From CAWDVK01 sp963805715 (GTDB lineage: Bacteria; Actinomycetota; Actinomycetes; Streptosporangiales; Streptosporangiaceae), in contig CAWDVK010000006.1 of the NCBI GenBank assembly GCA_963805715.1, forward strand, positions 124,001-188,000: a stretch of DNA of 64,000 nt. The letters are read 5' to 3'. The notes below the pieces were generated by a model. It saw nothing but the letters and a program-made list of their open reading frames with translations. It made no database searches and was not told where the DNA came from. Positions within the stretch are counted from its first letter, which is position 1. Every line of letters begins with the position of its first letter. The position numbers and the translations under genes are program-made. This document shows positions 15,266 through 25,900 of this stretch, one piece after another.

Positions 15266-17124
15266 TCACTGGAATACGTACGTGCCGGGGGCGGCCTCTC
15301 CCGGCGGGTACCGGTCGCTGCCGACTGCGGCGGCGGCCGGGACCTTCTCGCCTGAGCGCTCGGCCAGCCAGCCGGACCAGTGCTCCCACCACGACCCCTC
15401 GTGCCGCTGCGCGTCGGCCTTCCAGTCCTGCTCCCTGGCCGGCGTGGCCGGATTGACGAAGTAGCCGAGCCGCGGATGGTCGGGCGCGGCCACCACCGTC
15501 TGGATGTGGCCGCTCGAGCACAGCACGAACTGCGTGTTGCCGGACACCAGCTGGGTCGTGCGGTAGCAGGTCTGCCAGGGCGTGATGTGGTCGGTCAGAC
15601 CGGCCGCGACATAGGTGTCGCAGGTAATCCGCGACAGGTCGATCGGGGTTCCCAGCACCTGCAGGGCGCCCGGATGGGTCAGCTGGTTGCCGGCCACGAT
15701 GTCGAGCAGCTGGTGGTGGAACCGGGCGGCCAGCCGGGTGGTGTCGGCGTTCCAGGCCAGGATGTCAAAGGCCGGCGGCCTGCGGCCGAGCAGGTAGTTG
15801 TTCACCCAGTAGTTCCAGACCAGGTCATTCGGCCGCAGCCAGGCGAAGATCTGCGCCATCTGCCAGCCGTCCAGCACGCCGCGCAGCTGCGAGGCCTTCT
15901 TCGCCGCCGCCATGGACGCGGGCGTCGCGAAGAGCAGGATCTGCCCGTCGGTGTCGCAGTCGAGCAGCGTGACGACCATGGTCGCGGTATGGACGCGCTG
16001 GTCGTCCCTGGCCGCGAGCAGCGCGGTCGCCATCGCGACCATCATCCCCCCCGCGCAGCCGCCCATCACGTTGACGTCCGGCGAGCCGGAGACCTCGCGG
16101 ACCACGTCCACCGCCTCCAGGATGGCCCGCATGTAGGTGTCGATGTCCCAGTCGCGCTGCGCGGCCGTCGGGTTGCGCCAGCTGATGCTGAACAGCTGGA
16201 AGCCATCGCGCAGCAGGTACTCATACATGCTGCGGCCGGGCGCGAGATCCAGCGCGTAGTACTTGTTCACCTGCGGGGGCACGACCAGCAGGGGGCGCGC
16301 GTGCACGGCCGTGCTCTGCGGCGCGTAGTGGATCAGCTCGAACACCTCGGTGCGGTGGATGACCGAGCCGGGCGTCACGGCCAGGTTCTCGCCGACCCGG
16401 AAGGGCGCGCGGTCGACCTGCAGCGGCATGCCGTGGTTGTGGCGCAGGTCGCTGACCCAGTTGCCGAGGCCGCTCAGCAGGCTGCCGCCGCCGGTTTCGA
16501 TGCAGCGCTTGATCGCGGCCGGGTTGGTCAGCAGGCTGTTGGTCGGCGCCATGGCCTCCCGGAGCAGGCCGAGCAGGAAGCGCACCCGCTCCGCGTTCTG
16601 GCCCTCGATACCGAGACCGTCGACAAAGCCGTCCACTTCGGAGCCGAGATACAGGTAGGCCTGCATGAGCCAGGCGCAGCAGCAGGTTCTCGTCCCACGC
16701 TGGATCGGCGAAGCGCTTGTCGGCCCTGGCCGGCCCGACCGGCGAGCTGCCGAGCCCGATGCGGGCGAGCCCGCCCGGTCCGCGGCAGGCCCTGCACCAG
16801 GGACAGCGGCTCCCGCAGCGCATGAGCGCCGAGCGAGCGCAGGCCGCCGAGTGCCTCGCGGAGGCCGAGGCCGACGAACGGGCTCGGCCCGAGCAGCGCG
16901 TCAGCGCCGCCCGCGAGGCCAGCCGCGCCTTCCGCGAGCTCGCCGTGCTCAGCCGCCGCTGCGCCCGCGGGCGGCCCGGCCGCCACGGGCAGCTGGGCCT
17001 GCGCCACGGGCAGCTGGGCCTGCGCTTCGGGCAGCTGGGCCTGCGCTTCGGGCGGCCGCGCACCGCCGTGATGCCCGTTGGACGGGCTGCCGGGCAGGAC
17101 GACCTTGTCGCCGCTATCCATCAT
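15266..17124 (-). pseudogene. phaC: poly(3-hydroxyalkanoate) synthase PhaC, two frameshifts
   Basis: Three frames together give one PhaC of about 618 residues. Frame 1 holds the N-terminus to REPLSLVQGL. Frame 2 holds LARIGLGSSPVGPARADKRFADPAW and ENLLLRL. Frame 3 holds MQAYLYLGSEVDG to the end. Each join (near 16790 and near 16670, at CTGGCTCATG) needs removal of one base. Catalytic Cys lies in GGCAGGM, Asp in GLTDHITPW, His in SSGHIQT. NKYYALDLAPGRSMYEYLLRDG and ISWRNPT resemble class I/II synthases. Start overlaps the thiolase stop (ATGA). The undamaged rest of the protein means sequencing error must be excluded before calling it dead. Confidence 0.82.
16981..17055. repeat. 21-bp tandem repeat in the PhaC N-terminus
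   Basis: Units CGCCACGGGCAGCTGGGCCTG (two copies) and the CGCTTC variant (one full, one partial) encode QAQLPEA/VA repeats in the Ala/Pro/Gln-rich N-terminal tail of PhaC. Confidence 0.85.
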
Positions 17125-18287
17125 GAGAGCCTCTCTACGATCATGGCCATGCCCTGGCCGCCGCCCACGCACATGGTCTCCAGGCCGATCGCCTGATCCC
17201 GGCTGCGCAGGCCGTTCAGCAGCGTGCTGAGGATGCGGACCCCGGTCATCCCGAACGGGTGGCCCAGCGCGATCGCGCCGCCCAGCGGGTTCAGCTTCGC
17301 GCTGAACGGGTCAACGCCGATGCCCTCGGCGGACGGGATGACCTGGGCGGCGAACGCCTCGTTCATCTCGACGATGTCCACGTCGCCGATGGTCATCCCG
17401 GCCCGGCTCAGCGCCTGCCGGGTCGACTCGATGGGCCCGAGACCCATCAGCTCCGGCTCCACCGAGCTGACCCCGGTCGAGATGATCCGGGCGATCGGCC
17501 GGATTCCCAGCCGCGCGGCCAGCGCCTCCGACATCACCACGGCGGCTGCCGCGCCGTCGTTCAGCGGACAGGAGTTGCCCGCGGTGATCCGGCCGTCCTC
17601 GCGGAACACCGGCTTGAGCCCGGCTAGCTTCTCCTCCGTGGTGCCCGGCCGGGGGCCGTCATCGAGGGTCAGCATGGTTCCGCCGGCCAGCGGGACCGGA
17701 ATGATCTCGCCCGCGAAGGTCCCGTCCTGCTGCGCCCTGACGGCCCGGCTCTGGCTCTGCGCCGCATAGCGGTCCATCGCCTCACGGCTGATGCCGTACT
17801 TGTCGGCCACGTTCTCGGCGGTCTCGCCCATGCTGATGTAGGCCTCGGGCAGGCCCTCGCTGTTGCCGCCGGACAGCCGCGGATTGCGGGTCTCGGGCTG
17901 ATCGGCGAAGACGCCGAATGGCGAGCGCGTGCTGGACTCGACGCCGACGCAGACGAAGGCGTCCCCCTCGCCTGCCCGGATCGCGTGGAAGGCCATCCGG
18001 GTCGCCTGCAGGGAGGAGGAGCAGTAGCGGTTCACCGTGGTCCCCGGCGCCCCGAGGCCGGCCAGCAGGCTGATGATGCGGCCGATGTTGTGTGACTGCT
18101 CGCCGCCCGGCAGCGCGCAGCCGCAGATGACATCGTCGATCTGGCTGGCGTCGAGCTGCGGTATCTGCTGCAGCACCTGGCCGACGATGTAGGCACCGAG
18201 ATCATCGGGCCGCTGATCGACGAGTGAGCCCTTGGCGGCCCGGCCGATCGGGCTCCGGCCGATCGCGGCGATCACGGCTTCTGGCAT
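17121..18287 (-). CDS. acetyl-CoA acyltransferase (thiolase)
   Basis: 388 residues. Acyl-accepting Cys89 in NRYCSSSLQA, MNEAFAAQ, His343 in GHPFGMTG and Cys373 in CVGGGQG form the complete thiolase active site. It could supply or degrade 3-ketoacyl-CoA for the neighbouring PhaC and ligases. Overlaps the upstream ligase gene by 16 nt and the downstream phaC by 4 nt, so it is central in a four-gene operon. Confidence 0.93.
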   Translation of the reverse strand: MPEAVIAAIGRSPIGRAAKGSLVDQRPDDLGAYIVGQVLQQIPQLDASQIDDVICGCALPGGEQSHNIGRIISLLAGLGAPGTTVNRYCSSSLQATRMAFHAIRAGEGDAFVCVGVESSTRSPFGVFADQPETRNPRLSGGNSEGLPEAYISMGETAENVADKYGISREAMDRYAAQSQSRAVRAQQDGTFAGEIIPVPLAGGTMLTLDDGPRPGTTEEKLAGLKPVFREDGRITAGNSCPLNDGAAAAVVMSEALAARLGIRPIARIISTGVSSVEPELMGLGPIESTRQALSRAGMTIGDVDIVEMNEAFAAQVIPSAEGIGVDPFSAKLNPLGGAIALGHPFGMTGVRILSTLLNGLRSRDQAIGLETMCVGGGQGMAMIVERLS

Positions 18288-20005
18288 GGCTTAGCTCCCT
18301 GATCCGGTGACGTCCGTGGCCGGCGGCCGCGCTGGCCCGTTCTGTGCCGGCGCAGGCTCCCCAGCCTGGCCGCTGTCCGGCCCGGCCGGGCCGGCCCGCC
18401 GCTGACCACGACGTCCAGCGCGCCCCCGGCGTAATGCGCGCGCAGCAGCTTCTTGTCGTGCTTGCCGACGCTCGTGCGGGGAACCTGCTCGATGAACGCC
18501 CAGCGCTCCGGCAGCCACCACCTCGCCACCCGGCCGGACAAATGCACGCGCAGCTCCTCCGGGCTGACGGACTGGCCGGGGGCCGGGGTAACGCAGGCCA
18601 GCGGCCGCTCGCCCCACCGCTCGTCGGGCGCCGCGATGACCGCGGCCTCGCTGACGGCCGGGTGCGAGAGCAGCGCGGACTCCAGCTCCAGGGTGGAGAT
18701 CCACTCGCCGCCTGACTTGATCACGTCCTTGGCGCGGTCGGTGATGGTGACATAGCCGTGGCCGTCGATCCGCCCGACGTCGCCGGTGCGCAGCCATCCG
18801 CCGCGGAACTTCGCCGGGTCCGGGTCGCGGTAGTAGCCGCCGGTCACCCACGGCCCGCGCACCTCGATCTCGCCGACGGCCTGCCCGTCCCGCGGCAGCA
18901 CCCGGCCGTCGTCGGCCACGATCCGGACCTCGACGCCGCCGAGCACGCGGCCCGCGGTCGACCTGTACTCGATGGCGCGCTCCGCGGGGACATGCTTCGG
19001 CGGCCAGGCCAGGGACGCGACGGGGCTGGTCTCGGTGAGGCCCCAGCCCTGGACGACCTGCACTCCCAGCCGCTCCTGGTAGGCCTCGATCAGACTGCGC
19101 GGGACCGCGGCGCCGCCGCACATGAGCAACCGCAGCGAGGAAAGGTCAACGGTGGCAGGGTCGAGCGCGAGCACGTCGTACCAGACGGTGGGGACGGCGG
19201 CCGCGAGGGTAGCCTTCTGGTCTGCGATGAACCAGGCGAGCTGATCGGCCTGGATGAAGCGGCCCGGCAGCAGCAGGTCGGCCCCGACCAGCCAGCCGGC
19301 GTACGGCAGGCCCCAGGCGTTGCCGTGGAACATCGGCACCACCGGCAGGATGCGGTCGCGCTGGCTGAGCGCCAGCGCCTCGCCCGAGCACACCCCCAGC
19401 GAGTGCAGGAACGTGGAGCGGTGGCTGTACACCACGCCCTTGGGCTGATCGGTGGTACCGCTCGTGTAGCACATCGCGGCGGCCGACGACTCCGCCAGTT
19501 CCGGCCACGAGTAGCCGGGCCGCTCCGATGCGAGCAGTTCCTCGTAGTCGATCGCGCCGGGCAGGCCCGAGCGGTCGCCCTCGCCGAAGACGATCAGGTG
19601 CCGGACGCCCGGCAGCTCCGCCGCGATCGGGGCCAGCACAGCCGCGAGACTCGCGTCCACCAGCATGACCGTATCCTCGGCATGGCCGACGATGTAGCGG
19701 ATCTGCTCGGGGAAGAGCCGGATGTTGATCGTGTGCAGGACCGCGCCCATGCACGGCACGGCGAAGTAAGCCTCCTGATGCTCCTGGGCGTTCCAGGCGA
19801 AGGTGGCGACCCGGTCGCCCGGCTGCACGCCGAGCCGCCGGAGCCCGGCGGCCAGCTGCCCGGCCCGCTGCGCCAGGGCCTCGAACTCGATCCGGCGCAC
19901 GCTGCCGCCGTGGCTGGTGACGACCTCGCTGTCGCCGTAATTGCTGCGGCCGTGCTCGAAGATGTGGCCGATCGTGAGCGGGAAGTCCGGCATCGTGCTG
20001 CGCAT
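18272..20005 (-). CDS. long/medium-chain acyl-CoA ligase
   Basis: 577 residues. AMP-binding P-loop CYTSGTTDQPKGV, motif QGWGLTETSP, adenylate-binding LRTGDVGR, and the C-terminal GKHDKKLLRAHY with the catalytic Lys. It resembles FadD/AlkK-like synthetases (VPMFHGNAWGLPY). The last ~50 residues are an Arg/Pro/Gly-rich extension beyond the domain and overlap the thiolase start. Starts 3 nt after the previous ligase stop. Role: activation of free fatty acids for beta-oxidation or polyhydroxyalkanoate supply. Confidence 0.92.
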   Translation of the reverse strand: MRSTMPDFPLTIGHIFEHGRSNYGDSEVVTSHGGSVRRIEFEALAQRAGQLAAGLRRLGVQPGDRVATFAWNAQEHQEAYFAVPCMGAVLHTINIRLFPEQIRYIVGHAEDTVMLVDASLAAVLAPIAAELPGVRHLIVFGEGDRSGLPGAIDYEELLASERPGYSWPELAESSAAAMCYTSGTTDQPKGVVYSHRSTFLHSLGVCSGEALALSQRDRILPVVPMFHGNAWGLPYAGWLVGADLLLPGRFIQADQLAWFIADQKATLAAAVPTVWYDVLALDPATVDLSSLRLLMCGGAAVPRSLIEAYQERLGVQVVQGWGLTETSPVASLAWPPKHVPAERAIEYRSTAGRVLGGVEVRIVADDGRVLPRDGQAVGEIEVRGPWVTGGYYRDPDPAKFRGGWLRTGDVGRIDGHGYVTITDRAKDVIKSGGEWISTLELESALLSHPAVSEAAVIAAPDERWGERPLACVTPAPGQSVSPEELRVHLSGRVARWWLPERWAFIEQVPRTSVGKHDKKLLRAHYAGGALDVVVSGGPARPGRTAARLGSLRRHRTGQRGRRPRTSPDQGAKPCQKP

Positions 20006-20008
20006 CGG

Positions 20009-21520
20009 CTAGCCTCCCTGGACCTGGGCCTGCCGCCCGGCCCAGTGCGGGTTGCGCAGGTCGCGCTTGAGGATCTTGCCGGCCGCCGACTTGGGCAGCG
20101 GCTCGGTCCGCAGCTCCAGGTGACTGGGCACCTTGAACCCGGCGATCCGGCCGCGGCAGTGGACCATCAGCTCGTCCGCCGTCACCAGGGGCCCCGATAC
20201 CACGGCGATCGCGTACACCGCCTCGCCCCAGCGCTCATCGGGAACCCCGAAGACCGCTACCTCGGTCACGGCCGGGTGCGCCGCAAGAGCCGACTCCACC
20301 TCCGTGGAGTAGATATTCTCGCCGCCGCTGACGATCATGTCCTTGGCCCGGTCAACGAGGAACAGGTAGGACTCCTTGTCCTGGTAGCCGAGGTCACCGG
20401 TGTGGTACCAGCCGCCTGCCAGCACCTCGGCCGACTCAGCCGGCTTGCGCCAGTATCCGGTCATCACGCTGGGGCTGCGGACGACGATCTCGCCGACCAC
20501 GCCCAGCGGAACCTCGGTGTCGGAGCGGTCGACGATCCGCAGGTCCACGCCGACCGCCGGCTGGCCGCAGGAGCGATCCAGCGGCGTGCCGACGATGGCT
20601 TCCTCGTGCGGCAGCAGCGTGGTGATCGGCGTCGTCTCGGTGGTGCCGTAGACATGCAGCAGCTCGGCCTCGGGAAAGGCGCGCCGCACTCGCTGGAGGG
20701 TCTCGGTGGCGATGGGCGACGCGCCGTGGCTCAGGTACCGCAGCGAGCTGACGTCTCGCGGGCAGCCGGACTGCGCGGCGGCGGCGGCGGCCAGCATCGT
20801 CGGTACGAGCAGCGTGTGGGTCACCGCCTGCTGCTCGATCAGGTCAAGAGCAAGGTCGGGATTGAAGCTCGGCATCATCACGTGGGTGCCGCCGGCCCAG
20901 ACGGTCGCGAGCATGGCCAGCGTCCCCCCGGTATGGAACATCGGGGAGGCCACCAGCCACCGCGTCGCCGCGTCGAATGGCCAGGTCGCCATGAAGTGCA
21001 GGCCGCTGGAGACCAGGGTGCGATGGGTATGCATGGCGCCCTTGGCCGCGCCGGTGGTCCCCGATGTATAGAACAGCACCGCCAGGTCGCTCTCGGTGAC
21101 TCCCTCGCCCAGCGGCACCTCGTCCGCGCCCGCGATCAGTTCCTCGTAATCGTCCGGGAGGCTCAGCGCGCGCCCGGCAGCCGACGCAGCCGGGCGGTCG
21201 GCGTCGGTGAACAGCACGCTGACGCCCGCGTCTTCGAGAATGGCCCGCATCTCCGCGTCGGCCAGCCGTGAGTTCACCGGGACCAGCACGAATCCGGCGG
21301 CCGGCACGCTCAGGTACAGCTCGAGGTACCGGTCGGAGTTCAGGCTGATGACTCCCACCCGGTCGCCGGGCGCGAGCCCGAGGCCGCGCAGCGCGCCGGC
21401 CAGGCGGCGGCACCGCGCGCCGAGCTCGGCGTAGCTGCGCTGACGGCCGTCACTGACGACGGCGCAGGCGTCGGGCGCGATCCGCACGGCCCGGTTGAGC
21501 GGCTCGGCAAAGGTGTGCAT
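20009..21520 (-). CDS. acyl-CoA ligase, first gene of the phaC operon
   Basis: 503 residues. FYTSGTTGAAKGAM (P-loop), LHVYGTTETTP, YHTGDLGYQD and PKSAAGKILKRDLR (catalytic Lys) are intact. Substrate probably a fatty or aromatic acid. It heads the minus-strand operon ligase-ligase-thiolase-phaC; an ATG start with GGAGGCGAC a few nt upstream. The operator at 21610 lies about 90 bp before the start, in position to control the whole operon. Confidence 0.92.
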   Translation of the reverse strand: MHTFAEPLNRAVRIAPDACAVVSDGRQRSYAELGARCRRLAGALRGLGLAPGDRVGVISLNSDRYLELYLSVPAAGFVLVPVNSRLADAEMRAILEDAGVSVLFTDADRPAASAAGRALSLPDDYEELIAGADEVPLGEGVTESDLAVLFYTSGTTGAAKGAMHTHRTLVSSGLHFMATWPFDAATRWLVASPMFHTGGTLAMLATVWAGGTHVMMPSFNPDLALDLIEQQAVTHTLLVPTMLAAAAAAQSGCPRDVSSLRYLSHGASPIATETLQRVRRAFPEAELLHVYGTTETTPITTLLPHEEAIVGTPLDRSCGQPAVGVDLRIVDRSDTEVPLGVVGEIVVRSPSVMTGYWRKPAESAEVLAGGWYHTGDLGYQDKESYLFLVDRAKDMIVSGGENIYSTEVESALAAHPAVTEVAVFGVPDERWGEAVYAIAVVSGPLVTADELMVHCRGRIAGFKVPSHLELRTEPLPKSAAGKILKRDLRNPHWAGRQAQVQGG

Positions 21521-21609
21521 CGAGCGTCGCCTCCTGGTACCAGGCCAACTGCCTCTCCGTCCTCAGGTCCGGGCGTGCGGGACCCTGAAGCGCCTGGGGC
21601 CATTAGCCT

Positions 21610-21624
21610 ACCGATCGTTCGGTT
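21610..21624. promoter_or_regulatory. TetR-type operator before the ligase/phaC operon
   Basis: ACCGATCGTTCGGTT, with ACCGA/TCGGT arms around TCGT. It overlaps a TATAAC on the minus strand that could be a -10 box. It matches the site in front of the tetR gene at 6367-6385 at 14 of 15 core positions. Confidence 0.6.
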
Positions 21625-21642
21625 ATAGAGTCAATGCCTGCT

Positions 21643-21679
21643 TTGACCCTTGCGGTAAGCGCACGATAGTGCGCATAAT
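21643..21679 (+). promoter_or_regulatory. possible phaZ promoter with a perfect dyad
   Basis: TTGACC (21643-21648), 16 nt, GATAGT (21665-21670) resembles a sigma-70-type promoter. The perfect dyad GCGCAC-GATA-GTGCGC (21659-21674) straddles the -10 box. Confidence 0.35.
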
Positions 21680-21683
21680 GACG

Positions 21684-21697
21684 ACCGACCGTTCGTT
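21684..21697. promoter_or_regulatory. second operator-like copy on the phaZ side
   Basis: ACCGACCGTTCGTT, 12 of 14 positions as in the 21610 site and in the same orientation, about 95 bp before the PhaZ-type gene. Confidence 0.4.
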
Positions 21698-21793
21698 GGC
21701 TCAGTTGGGCGGCGGACCCGGGCAGGCCCGTGTCAGCGCTCGGTACCCCGGAGCCCGCGCAGCGCAGTCGACCAGCGAGCGGGGAGGTTCGCC

Positions 21794-22609
21794 ATGACAC
21801 CGGCCGCTTCCGGCATGCAGATCACGCACCGGCAGCTGCGCATCAGGGGGCTCCGCATCCACGTCCAGACCTGCGGGGTGGGCGAGCCGCTGCTGCTCTA
21901 CTCGGGCATCTGGGGAGAGGTCAAGCTCTGGGAGTCGCTGCTGCCCCATCTCTCCGGCTTCCAGACCATCGCGTTCGACCCGCCGGGCATCGGCCAGTCC
22001 CAGATGCCGGCCCTGCCGCTGAACATGTGGGCGCTGGCGGACTTCGGCACCGCCGTCCTCGACGAGCTCGGCATCAAGTCCGCGCACGTGCTCGGCGCGT
22101 CGTTCGGCGGCGCCCTCGCCCAGCAGATGGCGATCACCCACCCCGGCCGGCTGCGCCGGATGGTGCTCGTCTCAACGTCCTTCGGCGGCGGCGCGGTGCC
22201 CGGCAGCCCGATCGCGATGTGGCATTTCATGCAGCGGGGCAGCTACCACCCCAAGCGACTGGAGCAGGTGGCGGGCAGCATGTTCGGCGGCCGCATGCGG
22301 ACGGAGCCCGAGCTGGTGCGCTCGATGCACATCAAGCGCCCGAAGAACCTGTGGGCCGGCCTGTACCGGATGGCTCCGCTGATCGGCTGGACGAGCCTGC
22401 CGTTCCTGTGGATGATCCGCCATCCCACGCTGGTCATCGCCGGCGATGACGACCCGGTCACGCCGCTGATCAACCACCGGATCATCGCCGCGCTGATACC
22501 CGGCGCGCAGCTGCACATCGTCCGGGGCGGCGGCCACCTGGCCCTGGTGGACAGCCCGGCCGAGGTGGCACCCGTCATCACCCGGTTCCTGGAAGCCGAC
22601 CGCGGTTAG
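21794..22609 (+). CDS. phaZ: intracellular medium-chain PHA depolymerase-like alpha/beta hydrolase (PhaZ type)
   Basis: 271 residues. Oxyanion region YSGIWGEVKLWESLLPHL, IAFDPPGIGQS, nucleophile Ser103 in GASFGGALAQQ, acid near Asp220 in VIAGDDDPVTPLIN, and His248 in GGGHLAL. The order of blocks (GALAQQ, then LIGWTSLPFLW, AGDDDP.TPLIN, PGAQLHI) follows Pseudomonas PhaZ. It would free 3-hydroxy acids from storage granules for re-activation by the ligases next door. ATG after GGGGAGG. Divergent from the phaC operon and sharing its regulatory region. Confidence 0.8.
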   Translation: MTPAASGMQITHRQLRIRGLRIHVQTCGVGEPLLLYSGIWGEVKLWESLLPHLSGFQTIAFDPPGIGQSQMPALPLNMWALADFGTAVLDELGIKSAHVLGASFGGALAQQMAITHPGRLRRMVLVSTSFGGGAVPGSPIAMWHFMQRGSYHPKRLEQVAGSMFGGRMRTEPELVRSMHIKRPKNLWAGLYRMAPLIGWTSLPFLWMIRHPTLVIAGDDDPVTPLINHRIIAALIPGAQLHIVRGGGHLALVDSPAEVAPVITRFLEADRG

Positions 22610-22935
22610 CGCGGGCCAGGCCAGCTCGCGGCGCTATCCTCCCGCGTCAGCTCCCGGCTCATCCGGCTTTGTCACGGCTCATCCGGGCAGCCGCGGGCAT
22701 CCGGGCAGGCTCATGACCGGGATCGGGGTGACCTGGATCGCGCGGCCTCCGGCCAGCGCTCGCACCGGCCACTCCTCGGCGCAGCCCCTGTGGGCGCCCA
22801 GGAATGAGGCGGGCGAAACGGGCAGGCTCGCGGGCCGGCTAGCTCGTCGAGCCTGGCCGGGCAGCGGTCACGCCCGGCCAGGCCAGTTTGCCAGGTGCCG
22901 CTTTGCCAGTGCTTTGCTGCCGATGTCGCCGCAGG
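22610..22935. other. intergenic region between convergent phaZ and SARP genes
   Basis: No gene recognised; short frames only. It holds the terminator hairpin listed separately. Confidence 0.5.
22851..22883. terminator. hairpin between convergent phaZ and SARP genes
   Basis: GCCTGGCCGGGC and its exact reverse complement around a 9-nt loop: 12-bp perfect stem. Confidence 0.7.
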
Positions 22936-25900
22936 TCACGGGCCGCTGACGGCGGCCGGTTCGGCATCCAGCATGGCCCGGATGCGGTCCGCGTCCGGAT
23001 GATGCACGTCGCCGATGATCTCCAGCGCCTGCTGCCACGCCCGGCGGGCCGTCAGCGGCCGGCCGGCCGCCTCATGGGTGTCCCCCAGGTTGATCAGGCA
23101 GTAGGCCTGGCCCCACCGGTCCCCTAGCTCCCCGGAGATCGCCGCGGCCTGCTGATAGCAGGCGACTGCCTCCTCGTAGTCGCCGAGCTGGTGATGCACG
23201 GAGGCCAGGCTGTGCCAGGCATCGGCCACGCCGCCCGGGTCACCGAGTTCCCGGTAGAGATCGACTGCCTCCTGGCAGCGAACACGCCCCTGCCGGGCAT
23301 CGCCGAGCCGGGCGTGCGCCAGCCCGGTCAGGTGCAGCGCGTAAGCGAGCCCGATACGATCGCCGCAGAGGCGGAACAGCCGCAGGGCCTGCCGGGCGTG
23401 ACCGAGCGCGGCCCGATGTCGGCCGAGCCTGCCCAGCGAGATGCTCAGCCCGATGTGGCCGGAGCCCTGGCCCGCCAGATTGCCGGCCAGCCGGAAATGG
23501 GCGAGTGCGCGGGTGTTATGCGCGATGCCATCCTCGACGGCACCGGACAGGCTGCAGACCTGGGCTATCCGGTGCTCGGTCCAGCCCAGGCCATTGTGAT
23601 CTCCCAGTCGCGCGGCGGCGGCCAGCGCGATCTCGTTGACGGCGGCCCAGTCCTGCCAGTGCCCCTGGCCGTCCAGGTAGCTGCGGAGCGTCCAGGGCAG
23701 CTGCCAGGCATGAGCGTCGAAGCCCTCGGCGGCGGCCTGGCTGATGACGGCCAGCAGGACCTGGTGCTCGGCCCGGAACCAGGCCAGGGCTTCCTCGTGG
23801 TCAGCAACCTGCTCCGGGCTGACCCCGGGGTGCGCCGCGGCCAGCTCGATCGGGTGTCCCACCGGCGCCATGAGCTGGGTCGCGGCGTGGGCGGTGTGCA
23901 GGTAATGATCAAGGAACCTGGCCACGGCGGCGCGCCGGCCTGCCTCGGAGCCGCCGGTCCGGGCCTGCTCAGCGGCGCAGGCCCGGGCCTGCTCAGCGGC
24001 ATAGGCCCGGAGCAGGTCGTGGAAGGCATACCGGCCCGGCTGGTGCTCCGAGAGCAGGCTCGCCGCGGTGAGCTCCGCCAGCATCTGCCGGGCCTGCGAG
24101 CGGGATGTGCCGGACATGCTGGCCGCGGCCGCCAGCGAGATGTCGGGTCCGGGATGAGCGCCGAGCAGCCGGAACATCCGGGCGGCCCGCTCGCTCAGCT
24201 GGCGGTAGGACCAGGAGAGCACTCCGCGCACGCTGGTGGCCTGCTCGCCGGTATCCAGCGCATCCAGCCGGTCCTGCTCGCAGGCCAGCGCGGCGGCCAG
24301 CGCGGCCAGCGGCAGGCGAGGCCGGGCAGCGGCGCGAGCCGCGGTGATGGCCAGCGCCAGCGGCAGCCCGGCGCACAGGCTGACGATCTGGCGGACAGCC
24401 TCGGGCTCCGCGGCTGCCCGGCTGACGCCGAGCCGCGCGGTCAGCAGCGCCGTGGCTTCGTGGCCGGGCAGCAAGCCGAGCGAGACCGGCTGGGCGTCAT
24501 CGGCCGCTGCCAGCCCGGACAGGACGGTGCGGCTGGTGACCACCACCAGGCAGCCAGGCGAGCCCGGCAGCAGCGGCCTGACCTGGCCGGGGTCACGCGC
24601 GTTATCGAGGACCAGGAGCATCCGCCGCCCGGCCAGCAGGCTGCGGTACAGGCCGGCCTGCGCCTCCGGCGTCGCCGGAAGCTGACCGGGCGGCACGCCC
24701 AGGGCGTCCAGGAAGCCGCGGATGGCCTCGGCCGGCGTGACAGGGACAGCGGCCGGGTCGTAGCCGCGCAGGTTCACGTGCAGCTGACCGTCCGGGAAGT
24801 GCCCAGCCACCCGGCGTGACCAGTGCAGGGCCAGTGCCGTCTTGCCGACGCCAGCCGTGCCGTCGATCGCGGCTATCGTCACGCCTTGCGTGCCCTCCCC
24901 GCGCTGGCCGAGCAACCGGTCCAGCTCGGCCAGCTCGGCGGCCCGCCCGGTGAAATGCCGTACTCCGGCCGGCAGCTGGCGCGGCAGCACGGCCACGGCC
25001 GCCGGGCTGCCGACGGCTGAGCGCGGGCCGCCGCCGGGCGCAGGTCCGCGCGCGTCATCGGGATCGTCATGGCGGTCGCCGCCGGGGCCGTGACCGGGGC
25101 TCTCACCGGGCCTGGCGGCCGGGGCCGCGACCGCTGCTGCCAGCCGGGTCAGGCGCGTGTCGCCGGCCAGGATCTGCTGGTGCAGGGCCCGCAGTCGCGG
25201 GCCAGGATCAAGGCCAAGCTCGTCCCTCAGCACCTGGCGGGCGTGCTGATAGGCGGCCAGCGCATCGCCGCGCTGGCCGCCGCGGAAGAGGGCGATCATC
25301 AGCTGCCCGCGCAGCCGCTCTCTGAGCGGGAATCGCGCCGCCAGCCCGGTGAGCTCGCCGCATAGGTCCGCGCCCGTTCCGGCCGCCAGGTCCGCGTCGA
25401 TCCGGTCCTCCAGGGCAGCCAGCCGTTGCTCATTCAGGCTGGCGGCCCCGGCCGACAGCTGCTGGCTCAGCTGCAGGACATCGGCCAGCGCCGGCCCGCG
25501 CCACAGGTCGAGCGCCTGCCGGAGGGCATCGGCCGCGGCGGCCGGATCGCCGTCTCGGGCTAACCGGCGCCCGCACGCGGCGAGCGAGGTGAACGCCTGC
25601 ACGTCGAGCTCGCCTTCGCCCAGGCTCAGCCGGTATCCGGGGGCGACGGTGGCGATCCTGGACGCCGGGGCGCCGGGCTCAAGCTCCGCCAGCCGTCGCC
25701 GCAGCTGATGCACCTGGACGTGCAGGTTCCGCTCTCGCTGCCGGGAAGCCTCCTCCTGCCACAGGGCGTCGATCAGCGACGCGACGGGAACCACCCGGTT
25801 CGCTGACAGGGCGAGCGTGGCCAGCAGCGCCCGCAGGGCCGGCTGCGCGATCCCGGCAGGCACGCCGCCGATGACGACATCGACCGGTCCCAGCAAGCCC

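Noticed and set aside
18758..21271. 837-codon + strand frame, one of the longest in the window
   Set aside because: Antisense to two acyl-CoA ligases that carry all family motifs; the long frame is a by-product of GC-rich codon usage.
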